Assembly: GCA_910586675.1 (NCBI GenBank)
Contig: CAJUJO010000022.1
Location: 1 to 26,566, forward strand
Origin: an uncultured Christensenellaceae bacterium
Lineage (GTDB): Bacteria; Bacillota; Clostridia; Christensenellales; Borkfalkiaceae
Direction of reading: 5' to 3'
DNA: 26,566 nucleotides
Both the position numbers and the translations under genes were made by a program. Of this stretch, positions 1 through 6,403 are shown piece after piece (position 1 is the stretch's first letter; each line of letters begins with the position of its first letter). The notes under the pieces are model-generated. The model was not told the origin of the DNA and ran no database searches. It saw nothing but the letters and a program-made list of their open reading frames with translations.

Positions 1-62
1 TAGTATTACCTTAGTCCACCCCGTAACACTGTAACACTTTTAGGGCAAAAATGGCGATATGC

Positions 63-80
63 GGGCGGCGACAGCCGCCC
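63..80. repeat. Small GC-rich hairpin
   Basis: A 7-bp perfect inverted repeat (GGGCGGC at 63-69, GCCGCCC at 74-80) encloses a 4-nt loop. It lies directly beside a second, longer hairpin. Together they form a strongly structured segment in non-coding DNA at the left edge. No T-tract follows, so it does not look like an ordinary intrinsic terminator. Confidence 0.6.
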
Positions 81-119
81 GTAGTGGCAATAAGCATACT
101 ATTACCTTATTGGCACTAC
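81..119. repeat. 14-bp imperfect hairpin
   Basis: GTAGTGGCAATAAG (81-94) and CTTATTGGCACTAC (106-119) are inverted repeats with one mismatch around an 11-nt loop. The loop and right arm contain CTATTACCTTA, which recurs almost unchanged near position 3-13 (GTATTACCTTA). The structure could be the end of a mobile element, a recombination site or a processed-RNA fold. The sequence does not decide which. Confidence 0.55.
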
Positions 120-195
120 GGAACACGGAACGAAAAATCAAGTTCGCTGTGGGTGGGTTTGGATGGGGTTATAAAGAATTAACGGAGTTTCAAAT

Positions 196-366
196 ATGAA
201 TAAGAACGTACCGCTCGGAATATCGATTATCTATTTCAACGATAACAGCAAAAATATTTACGCCGAACTGCCGCCCGATAAAGAGCAAGCAAAAAGGTTG
301 TCAAAGCGTATCTATAAACACGCTATGACAGCCCTTGCAAGCCGTGAACAATCACCGCGCGGCTAA
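196..366 (+). CDS. Small hypothetical protein, 56 aa
   Basis: I do not recognise this frame. It begins at an ATG preceded by GGAG (184-187) at an 8-nt spacing, which supports real translation, and ends in TAA. The product is soluble-looking and rich in Lys, Arg and Asn, with a likely helical C-terminal half (PDKEQAKRLSKRIYKHAM). It has no Cys pairs, no membrane segment and no signal peptide. Its last 15 nt overlap a start-less coding fragment on the opposite strand. Its size, basic charge and position beside hairpins resemble small accessory proteins of integrated elements, but that is only an impression. No neighbour indicates a function. Confidence 0.4.
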   Translation: MNKNVPLGISIIYFNDNSKNIYAELPPDKEQAKRLSKRIYKHAMTALASREQSPRG

Positions 367-522
367 CTGCTTGCCATACAGTTTGTAGTCCGACAGCGGC
401 AATTCCACCGCGCAATACAATTCCCGTCTGTTTACCTTGTATATTACCGTGTTCGTTTTTGCGGTAAGTCGGTGCACCAATAAAGCCGTAAGTTGAACCT
501 TATCAGCTTGCGGCTTTTCTTT
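352..522 (-). pseudogene. Start-less coding fragment downstream of bsh
   Basis: On the minus strand the reading frame stays open for about 56 codons after the TAG of the bile salt hydrolase gene, in the same frame, and ends in TGA at 352-354. The translation has protein-like composition, for example TNTVIYKVNRRELYCAVEL and PLSDYKLYGKQLAAR. It has no ATG and no ribosome binding site of its own. It could be the tail of a gene whose head was lost when bsh arrived, a readthrough extension of bsh, or a chance open frame. The product is not recognised. Confidence 0.3.
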
Positions 523-1515
523 CTATCGTAAAATTGATTTTTCATTTTGGATCGTAATCTGTTCTTTTCTTAAAACGGGATAACGCGCAATCGTTTTTCC
601 GTTAAGATTTTCTCTGTTCATATCTATAGCGGAAATAGAATGATTTTCGTAAGTTGTATAATAATATATACCCTTATTCGCATCGACGCAGGATGAATAT
701 ACGGTATACTCAAACACTCCTTCTTTTACGATACAACAGCCTCGTTGCTGCTCTACCGAGCCGAGAAGATGAAAAAATTGATTAAGGCAGTCCCCTTCTG
801 TATCTGCACATACGGAATTAGATTTCATAAAAGCCGCCCGTATAAATCGGGACTGAGAACTCAAATCCCCCGGTAATCCAATTGCTCCCATTCCTCTGCT
901 ATAAGGTTTTAGTTTCAGTTTGGAAGAAAACATATTCTTTGGTTGTTCCGCAGATAACCCCATAAAATCATTGAGATGATGCAATTGTATTTCAAACGGA
1001 GGATTGTTGGTCAGTACACCAACAGTATTGTCATGAATTTTTAATCCTTCCTTTACATATTCTATCGTTACGGCTCTGTCTTTATCTGCAATTAACCAAT
1101 GCAGTTGTGCAACAGGCAAAGATTGATTATACGGTTCATCATTGATTATAATGTTTTTTAATTTTTTTACCGCCTCCTTTACCGAAACGCAACAACCGAG
1201 CAAATAAGGTATCAATTCAAATTGTGCCAGATTGCACTTTCCGCCTCTATTTTTACCGTACACTGCGTTTCCTACAAAGTTCAATCCGGCGATACAAAGT
1301 CCTTTTTCGTTCACCGCATCGTAATAAAGCGGAAAATCGTCGGGAATAAACGCCATACCCACCATCGCAAAATGCGTCTCCATTCGCTCTCCGTTCCGAA
1401 AACGAAAAAGATAGTTCCTCGGTGTGACGGCTATCTCTTCGCCGTAAGAAAAATCATTGTCTAACGTTCTGCCGAAATACATATGCTTTTTCGTGAAAGT
1501 TAAAGCCGTACACAT
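523..1515 (-). CDS. bsh: Bile salt hydrolase (choloylglycine hydrolase)
   Basis: An Ntn-hydrolase of the linear-amide C-N hydrolase family that removes taurine or glycine from conjugated bile acids in the cytoplasm. The length, 330 aa, matches Clostridium BSHs. After Met removal Cys2 is the nucleophile. Other visible active-site residues are R16 and D19 (GRTLD), N79 (GLNF), N170 (LTNNP) and R223 (SRFIR). The C-terminal block GIYYYTTYEN followed by AIDMN is very close to the Clostridium perfringens enzyme. The loop at 206-208 reads SRG, a motif linked in lactobacillus BSHs to taurine preference; applying that here is inference. The gene starts at ATG 1515 behind a GGGGG-containing site and stands alone between the left-edge debris and tRNA-Leu. 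It is visibly AT-richer than the genes to its right, which suggests horizontal acquisition. Penicillin V acylase is the alternative within the family but fits less well. Confidence 0.95.
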   Translation of the reverse strand: MCTALTFTKKHMYFGRTLDNDFSYGEEIAVTPRNYLFRFRNGERMETHFAMVGMAFIPDDFPLYYDAVNEKGLCIAGLNFVGNAVYGKNRGGKCNLAQFELIPYLLGCCVSVKEAVKKLKNIIINDEPYNQSLPVAQLHWLIADKDRAVTIEYVKEGLKIHDNTVGVLTNNPPFEIQLHHLNDFMGLSAEQPKNMFSSKLKLKPYSRGMGAIGLPGDLSSQSRFIRAAFMKSNSVCADTEGDCLNQFFHLLGSVEQQRGCCIVKEGVFEYTVYSSCVDANKGIYYYTTYENHSISAIDMNRENLNGKTIARYPVLRKEQITIQNEKSILR

Positions 1516-1576
1516 AACTCATACCCCCGATCGATTCTGCCTAAATTATTTCCCCTTTTTACGCACTTCTATACGC

Positions 1577-1605
1577 TTGCTTTTTTGAAGCGATTTCGTT
1601 ATAAT
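1577..1605 (+). promoter_or_regulatory. Sigma-A-type promoter of tRNA-Leu
   Basis: TTGCTT at 1577-1582 and a perfect TATAAT at 1600-1605 are separated by 17 nt. Transcription would start within a few bases of the tRNA 5' end at 1615, which is usual for stand-alone tRNA genes with a very short 5' leader. Confidence 0.75.
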
Positions 1606-1614
1606 ATTACATGC

Positions 1615-1697
1615 GCGGATGTGGCGGAATCGGCAGACGCGTCGGACTTAGAATCCGATGGGAAACCGTGCAGGTTCAAATCCTGTCATCCGTACCA
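1615..1697 (+). tRNA. tRNA-Leu (UAG anticodon)
   Basis: A class II tRNA with a 7-bp acceptor stem (GCGGATG with CATCCGT, closing G-U), D-arm, anticodon stem TCGGA/TCCGA and loop CTTAGAA giving anticodon UAG at 1649-1651. It has a long variable arm and a T-arm containing GGTTCAAATCC. CCA is encoded at 1695-1697. It reads CUA, and other CUN codons by wobble. A promoter lies just upstream and two hairpins just downstream, so it is a single-gene transcription unit. Confidence 0.97.
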
Positions 1698-1700
1698 AAT

Positions 1701-1735
1701 GAAAGAACGGACAGTATTATTCTGTCCGTTCTTTC
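1701..1735 (+). terminator. 14-bp hairpin after tRNA-Leu
   Basis: GAAAGAACGGACAG (1701-1714) pairs perfectly with CTGTCCGTTCTTTC (1722-1735) across a 7-nt loop, starting 3 nt after the CCA end. The following bases (GTATATAC) are not a clear T-tract, so it may act as a 3'-processing barrier as well as, or instead of, an intrinsic terminator. Confidence 0.6.
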
Positions 1736-1745
1736 GTATATACAT

Positions 1746-1777
1746 AAACTTATTTTGTTAGGTAACAAAATAAGTTT
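1746..1777. terminator. Perfect 15-bp palindrome followed by T-rich DNA
   Basis: AAACTTATTTTGTTA (1746-1760) and TAACAAAATAAGTTT (1763-1777) form an uninterrupted inverted repeat with only GG between the arms, followed by CATTTTTAT. It probably ends the tRNA-Leu transcript. Because the symmetry is perfect and it lies upstream of the collagen-like gene, an operator role is also possible. Confidence 0.55.
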
Positions 1778-1810
1778 CATTTTTATATTATTTAATATAG
1801 ATGTGTTTCT

Positions 1811-1891
1811 ATGAAATACGTTTTATTCGACGGATTTTACGAAGAAAAGCAGGCGCATTACGCCTGCTTAATTTCAGGAGGAAAAAACTAA
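1811..1891 (+). CDS. Possible 26-aa leader peptide of the collagen-like gene
   Basis: A short frame from ATG 1811 to TAA 1889-1891 encodes MKYVLFDGFYEEKQAHYACL plus six more residues. Its stop lies one base before the ATG of the collagen-like gene, and the frame runs through the AGGAGG of that gene. No convincing Shine-Dalgarno precedes it, so translation is uncertain. It contains the hairpin at 1847-1869. If translated it could couple to, or open the structure in front of, the downstream gene. It may equally be a chance frame in an untranslated leader. Confidence 0.25.
   Translation: MKYVLFDGFYEEKQAHYACLISGGKN
1847..1869 (+). promoter_or_regulatory. Leader hairpin before the collagen-gene ribosome binding site
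   Basis: AAGCAGGCG (1847-1855) and CGCCTGCTT (1861-1869) form a perfect 9-bp stem with a 5-nt loop. It ends 6 nt before AGGAGG (1876-1881), which is a strong site 11 nt ahead of the ATG at 1893. The hairpin leaves the binding site free, so it may stabilise the mRNA or form part of an attenuator-like leader. Confidence 0.5.
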
Positions 1892-1892
1892 C

Positions 1893-3266
1893 ATGAACTT
1901 TAATAAATACTGCCCGATTTGCGGCTGTTGTCCGTGCGTTTGCGTGCGCAAAATTTATAAAGTAATTCATAACGGCACAGGAATTACCGGACCGACCGGA
2001 GCTACCGGGGCCGTCGGTCCCCGCGGCGCGACGGGTGCAACGGGTGCTAACGGCGCGACGGGCGTAACAGGACCAACCGGAGCCACCGGGGCTACGGGCG
2101 CGGACGGAATCACGGGACCCACCGGTGCGACGGGTGCGACGGGCGCGAACGGCGCCACAGGGGTAACAGGACCGACCGGAGCCACCGGAGCTACGGGCGC
2201 AGACGGAATCACGGGACCCACCGGTGCAACGGGTGCGACGGGCGCGAACGGCGCCACAGGGGTAACAGGACCGACCGGAGCCACCGGAGCTACGGGCGCA
2301 GACGGAATCACGGGACTCACCGGTGCGACGGGCGCGAACGGCGCGACGGGCGTTACAGGACCGATCGGAGCCACCGGGGCTACGGGCGCGGACGGAATCA
2401 CGGGCCCCACCGGGGCTACGGGTGCTGACGGTGCCACAGGGGTAACAGGTCCTACCGGAGCCACCGGGGCTACGGGCGCAGACGGAATCACAGGGGCCAC
2501 CGGTGCGACCGGCGCGACAGGCGTTCAAGGACTGATCGGACCGACGGGCGCGACGGGGGCGAACGGTGCAACCGGCCCCACGGGCGCCGTCGGCGCAACG
2601 GGAGCGAACGGAGCAACGGGACCTACCGGACCGATTGGTGCGACGGGTGCAACCGGTTTAACGGGCGCAACCGGTCCGATCGGAGCGACGGGACCGACCG
2701 GAGCAAACGGCGGTACGGGTCCCACAGGCCCAATCGGACCGACTGGCGCAACGGGAGCTATCGGCCCGACGGGTCCGACGGGTGCAACCGGGGGCACGGG
2801 GCCCACCGGACCGATCGGAGCAACGGGAGTTACGGGAACCGCCAACTTAAACGCTTACGGAGGACTGTATAACACGACTCCCCAAACGCTTAACCTCACC
2901 ATAGGCGGAACGACTCAGCTTCCCATCCCTTCCGCAATGCCCTTAAAAAACGTTGTATACTCGCCCGCCAACAGCATCACCGTTTCCGCTACGGGCGTAT
3001 ACGAAATCAACTATTACACGAACGTTTCGGCAGCGTTCGGCACAACGGTAACCATGTCCGTTCGTAGAAACGGAACGGCTATTCCACAGGCAACGATTTC
3101 GCGCGTTCTGTCGGTTGGAGTAGGCTCGCTGTACAACGGAAGTATAATTATTACTCTAAATGCGGGCGACGTGATCGATATGGCGCTTTCAGCACTGCTT
3201 GCCGTAGGCGTTACGTTGGGCGGAGGAGTCAATACGACTTTGACCGTAAAACAAATCGACGCTTAA
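1893..3266 (+). CDS. Collagen-like (G-X-T repeat) BclA-type spore-surface protein
   Basis: A 457-aa protein in three parts. Residues 1-29 are a Cys-rich head (CPICGCCPCVCV), unlike the usual BclA targeting leader. Residues 30-315 are uninterrupted G-X-Y triplets, almost always with Thr in Y (GAT, GPT, GVT, GIT), which predicts a triple-helical stalk and many potential O-glycosylation sites. Residues 316-457 resemble the beta-rich, TNF/C1q-like trimerisation domain of BclA-type proteins. There is no signal peptide or membrane segment, which fits assembly from the mother-cell cytoplasm onto the spore. The DNA carries 99-nt tandem repeats. AGGAGG lies 11 nt upstream of the ATG. The spore-surface location is inferred from family resemblance and the sporulation genes in this window. 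A phage-tail collagen protein is less likely without phage neighbours. Confidence 0.85.
   Translation: MNFNKYCPICGCCPCVCVRKIYKVIHNGTGITGPTGATGAVGPRGATGATGANGATGVTGPTGATGATGADGITGPTGATGATGANGATGVTGPTGATGATGADGITGPTGATGATGANGATGVTGPTGATGATGADGITGLTGATGANGATGVTGPIGATGATGADGITGPTGATGADGATGVTGPTGATGATGADGITGATGATGATGVQGLIGPTGATGANGATGPTGAVGATGANGATGPTGPIGATGATGLTGATGPIGATGPTGANGGTGPTGPIGPTGATGAIGPTGPTGATGGTGPTGPIGATGVTGTANLNAYGGLYNTTPQTLNLTIGGTTQLPIPSAMPLKNVVYSPANSITVSATGVYEINYYTNVSAAFGTTVTMSVRRNGTAIPQATISRVLSVGVGSLYNGSIIITLNAGDVIDMALSALLAVGVTLGGGVNTTLTVKQIDA
2068..2460 (+). repeat. 99-nt (33-aa) tandem repeats in the collagen-like gene
   Basis: Consecutive 33-aa units of the form GPTGATGATGADGIT followed by GPTGATGATGANGATGVT are nearly identical at DNA level. 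For example GGGTAACAGG recurs at 2161 and 2260, a 99-nt period. They then degrade into 30-aa (90-nt) variants with GLT or GPI substitutions. Such repeats expand or contract by slippage or recombination, so stalk length probably differs between strains. Boundaries are approximate. Confidence 0.8.
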
Positions 3267-3280
3267 ACGCTTAAAAATAA

Positions 3281-3313
3281 AAAACGTCGTCGGAGTTTCT
3301 CCGACGGCGTTTT
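3281..3313. terminator. Bidirectional terminator
   Basis: AAAACGTCGTCGGAG (3281-3295) pairs with CTCCGACGGCGTTTT (3299-3313) through a 3-nt loop with a single G-U wobble. The A-tract on the left and T-tract on the right make it usable from both strands. It separates the plus-strand collagen-like gene from the end of the long minus-strand gene run. Confidence 0.85.
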
Positions 3314-3318
3314 CATCG

Positions 3319-4002
3319 TTAAATTTTCTTTCGGAAAAGATTTCCCCCGCTGCCGTCTAAATAATAAACGCTCCCTCCGCAGGAAATACTCCTATTCGGT
3401 TCCCCGTCGATTATTTCAAGAGCCGCATAGTTCTCTATCCCATATGCCCGATATCTGTTTTTTACAACAATTTCGTCAAACTCTTTCCGGTCGTCGTAAT
3501 GAGGAGAAACGACAACCTTAATCCACCCCAAACCGTCATACAAAGAATATTCGTCCTCGACAACCGAATCGGAATACATTTTTTCAAACCAGCAAATCGC
3601 GCCTGCCGAAAGACCGCAAATAATCTTCCCGCGCTCATACGCTTCCCTGATTAACGGAGTTATTCCACTCTTCCGCCATTGTTCGAGCATAAATACTGTG
3701 TTACCGCCTCCAACGTATATAAAATCGGCTTTATCAAATTTATCGCGCATTTTATCGATATTGATTTCCCGACCGACGGTAAGCGCAACGTCCGTTTTTA
3801 TATCGAAAAGCCCCGTATACACTTTATGAAAGGTATTATAATAGGGCATACAGTCATGGCTCGCCGTGGGGATAAACAGTCCGCATGCACGCCGTACCCC
3901 CGCCGCCTTTTTCGCTTCGCCTGCGATATATTCCTCTATCCCGAGCGTTTCGCGTGATTTCAGTTCCCCTCCGCCGATTGCGATAATCCGTTTTTCAGCC
4001 AT
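3319..4002 (-). CDS. Peptidase S51 family (PepE/cyanophycinase-like) protein
   Basis: A 227-aa class-I-glutamine-amidotransferase-like fold with the S51 nucleophile elbow GLSAGA (Ser132) after YVGGGNT (97-102). His167 in SPHYDD is the probable catalytic base. Family members are cytoplasmic serine peptidases that cleave alpha-aspartyl dipeptides or cyanophycin; the substrate here cannot be told. The start at 4002 is chosen because its ATG overlaps the stop of the upstream PII-like gene (ATGGCTGA). A start 13 codons further upstream (4041) is possible but would lie deeper inside that gene. It is the last gene of the minus-strand run and ends just before the shared terminator. Confidence 0.85.
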   Translation of the reverse strand: MAEKRIIAIGGGELKSRETLGIEEYIAGEAKKAAGVRRACGLFIPTASHDCMPYYNTFHKVYTGLFDIKTDVALTVGREINIDKMRDKFDKADFIYVGGGNTVFMLEQWRKSGITPLIREAYERGKIICGLSAGAICWFEKMYSDSVVEDEYSLYDGLGWIKVVVSPHYDDRKEFDEIVVKNRYRAYGIENYAALEIIDGEPNRSISCGGSVYYLDGSGGNLFRKKI

Positions 4003-4840
4003 CGATTTTTTCCGCGCCGCCCCTATTTTCTTCCGCCGCAATTTCTTCCGCAGCGCCGATCCCCGCCGTCCTGTCCACAGGAATGGAAAAAATAATTCCG
4101 CCCGCTTCCGTCTTTAATCCGACGCGTTCGGAAAGCGCGTTCATGATGGCGAGTTTTCCTTCCCGCTTGGAAAGAATCAAAAGAAGCTCCTGTTCTTTTG
4201 CGAGTGTAATCCCGATAAACTGTTCCGCTTTCGCATTTTCGAGCGAACGGGCACGGATAATCGTACCGCCCGCAGCTCCCGCGGAACGCGCCGCCTCCAT
4301 CGCTTCGTCCGTCAAGTTGGAATCGACCGCAGCTATGATTAAATCGTATTTTCTCCCTTCGTTATTCATGATTTTACTCCCGTTAACCGTTTTATTCGCA
4401 GCCGCGCGGACAAGACCGCCCGCTATAATATCAGATACCGCCGAAAGCGGCACGGTGAAAGATATTCCCCTCCCCACTAAGTACAGCGACATCTTTTCCC
4501 GAATCTCATGCAAAATTAATTCCTCGTCGCTTTCGGGAAAGAGCGAGAAAACAACCGCCTTTTCCGTTTCGCCGATTCCGAGATAATCGAGTACCGCGGA
4601 ACGCGCCGTTCCTCTGCCAGCAAACGTAAAACTGAGCGTTACCGAAAAATCATCTAAGATTTCTTTCAAAACGACGTCGTCCTTCTGATTGACAACGCTG
4701 ATGAGCAGCTTTGTACGGTTTCCGCGCGGCGCAGACTTTGCGCCGGAACGCCCCTCCTTTTCGTTAATCGCCTTTATTTTTCCTTTTACGCTTTCCGACG
4801 CGGTTTTCACGCGGAAAGTCGCCTTCTTATTTTCCGCCAT
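3995..4840 (-). CDS. Tandem PII-like signalling protein partnered with DUF1538
   Basis: A 281-aa protein with a Lys-rich N-terminal tail (about 1-40) and two PII-like alpha/beta modules: roughly 43-150 (KLLISVVNQ to VGRGISFTVPLSAV) and 163-265 (YDLIIAAVDS, GAAGGTIIRARS, ITLAKEQELLLIL). The second keeps the GGT-x-x-x-AR loop seen in PII-like proteins found beside DUF1538 genes; the first has diverged. PII proteins sense small molecules and gate transporters, so it is probably the cytoplasmic regulator of the membrane protein encoded upstream; this is inferred from pairing and fold. Its ATG directly abuts the DUF1538 stop (TGAATG), with GAGGTGG inside the end of that gene, indicating translational coupling. 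The ligand is unknown. Confidence 0.75.
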   Translation of the reverse strand: MAENKKATFRVKTASESVKGKIKAINEKEGRSGAKSAPRGNRTKLLISVVNQKDDVVLKEILDDFSVTLSFTFAGRGTARSAVLDYLGIGETEKAVVFSLFPESDEELILHEIREKMSLYLVGRGISFTVPLSAVSDIIAGGLVRAAANKTVNGSKIMNNEGRKYDLIIAAVDSNLTDEAMEAARSAGAAGGTIIRARSLENAKAEQFIGITLAKEQELLLILSKREGKLAIMNALSERVGLKTEAGGIIFSIPVDRTAGIGAAEEIAAEENRGGAEKIDG

Positions 4841-6370
4841 TCAATCCACCTCGTATTCTAATATTTTTTCCTCTACGGAAAGGAATGTACGCTTTATTTT
4901 GCTCGTTTTGCGCTTATACCGTATTCCGAGAACCTGAATGGAGATGAGCGGAGCGAGCGCGACGAACGCAACGCATCCGAACGCCTGCGTCATAATTGCG
5001 GCGGGAGCGAGCACGTTGCAAGCGCCGATCGCCATGGGCAGCACGAACGATGAGACCATTGCGCCGCTTGCCACGCCGCCCGAGTCAAACGCAATACCCG
5101 TAAAAATTGGCGGCGTAAAAAAGGTAAGAACAAGCGCGACGGCATATCCCGGAATCAAGATCCACATGATATTGATTCCGGTTAAGATACGCGTCATTGC
5201 AAGCCCGATAGCAAGGCACACACCGATACACAGCCCTTTCTTCATGGCAGAAGAACTGATCGCTCCCGCCGACATGCGCTCGACCTGCTTGTTGAGAACG
5301 TGGACGGCAGGCTCCGCCGCCACGACGAAATAGCCGATCAAAAGTCCGACCGGAATGAGCAACCAACCGCCCCACAGCTCGGCAAGAATTTTTCCGATTT
5401 GTCTGCCGACGGGCATAAAGCCGACGTTTGCGCCCGTGAGAAACATCACAAGCCCGACAAACGTATAAAGAAACCCAAAGATAATCCGAAGAATCTGTTT
5501 TTTACGGAACGACCGCGTTCCAAGTTGAAAGAAAAGGAAAAATACCAAAATCGGGCTGATTGCGATTGCGACTTCAAGCGCGTAATCCCCGAATCCGTGC
5601 AGATATTCGAAGAACACGCCGCGCGTCTCGGTAACGGAAACCAATTCGTTTACGGGATATTCGATGCTTTCGATGTTGAAGATAACTCCGAGCGTTAAGA
5701 CAGCGATAATCGGTCCGACACTGGAAAGAGCGACTAACCCGAAGGAATCGTCCTGCCCCTTCTTATCGCTTCGGATAGAAGCAACGCCAACGCCGAGGGA
5801 GATGATGAAGGGAACGGTCATCGGTCCCGTAGTAACACCGCCCGCATCAAAGGAAACCGCCCAAAAACCTTTCGGAACGAATATGCTCAAAATGAACGCC
5901 GCAGCGTAAAAGAGAATGAGAAGAAGGGAAAGTCTAATCCTGAACACGATGCGGAGCATGGCAATTAAGAGAAAAATACCGACGCCCACCGCAACGGTAA
6001 AAATCAGCAAATAATTCCCGAGCGGCGTGCGCTCCGCAACGGCGGGGACCTGTTCGGCAAGGATCTGCAAGTCGGGTTCGGCAATCGTAACGATAATACC
6101 GATGACGAACGATAAAAGAGCAATTAGCCAGATTTTCCGCGAATGCGTAAGCGTGGAACCGATTTTCTCGCCGATGACAAGCATGGACATATCGGCGCCG
6201 AGCGTAAAGCAGCCCATTCCCACGATAAGCAGAACGACGCCGACCGTAAAGAGAACGAACGTTCCCGTATCGAGCGGCGTAAAAGTCATGCTTAAAATAA
6301 TGATTATAAGGGCAATGGGAATGATCGAGGTAAGCGATTCGATGATCTTATCCCTTAGAGCTTTTGTCAT
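4841..6370 (-). CDS. DUF1538 integral membrane protein (two fused repeats)
   Basis: A 509-aa polytopic membrane protein with about 12-14 predicted helices. It is built from two homologous halves. Each half carries the family signatures AEP (IVTIAEPDLQ, VVAAEPAVHV) and a Gly-rich re-entrant-like motif (SFDAGGVTTG, AFDSGGVASG). Both halves are fused, whereas some bacteria encode them as two proteins (UmpA/UmpB type). DUF1538 proteins have been reported as cation/proton antiporters in a halophile; a cation transport role here is inference. GGAGG lies just upstream of ATG 6370. The gene is followed immediately by a PII-like gene, the usual partner, suggesting ligand-gated transport. Confidence 0.85.
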   Translation of the reverse strand: MTKALRDKIIESLTSIIPIALIIIILSMTFTPLDTGTFVLFTVGVVLLIVGMGCFTLGADMSMLVIGEKIGSTLTHSRKIWLIALLSFVIGIIVTIAEPDLQILAEQVPAVAERTPLGNYLLIFTVAVGVGIFLLIAMLRIVFRIRLSLLLILFYAAAFILSIFVPKGFWAVSFDAGGVTTGPMTVPFIISLGVGVASIRSDKKGQDDSFGLVALSSVGPIIAVLTLGVIFNIESIEYPVNELVSVTETRGVFFEYLHGFGDYALEVAIAISPILVFFLFFQLGTRSFRKKQILRIIFGFLYTFVGLVMFLTGANVGFMPVGRQIGKILAELWGGWLLIPVGLLIGYFVVAAEPAVHVLNKQVERMSAGAISSSAMKKGLCIGVCLAIGLAMTRILTGINIMWILIPGYAVALVLTFFTPPIFTGIAFDSGGVASGAMVSSFVLPMAIGACNVLAPAAIMTQAFGCVAFVALAPLISIQVLGIRYKRKTSKIKRTFLSVEEKILEYEVD

Positions 6371-6403
6371 TCTTTCCTCCGAACAGCGTCTGCGTCGTGC
6401 GTT

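Noticed and set aside
523..1697. Prophage or genomic island integrated at tRNA-Leu
   Set aside because: No integrase, no duplicated tRNA 3' end and no phage genes are visible. bsh lies on the 5' side of the tRNA, not at the usual 3' attachment side.
1611..1814. Plus-strand 67-codon frame starting before tRNA-Leu
   Set aside because: It runs through the tRNA and its terminator hairpins and has no ribosome binding site.
2068..2460. Regular repeats suggesting a CRISPR array
   Set aside because: The repeats are in-frame 99-nt or 90-nt coding units without unique spacers and lie inside a collagen-like gene.
1809..2845. Long minus-strand open frames opposite the collagen-like gene (Pro/Ala/Val-rich or Arg/Ser/Gly-rich)
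   Set aside because: They are antisense shadows of the G-X-T triplet repeats. Their low-complexity composition follows directly from the repeat, and they lack start signals.
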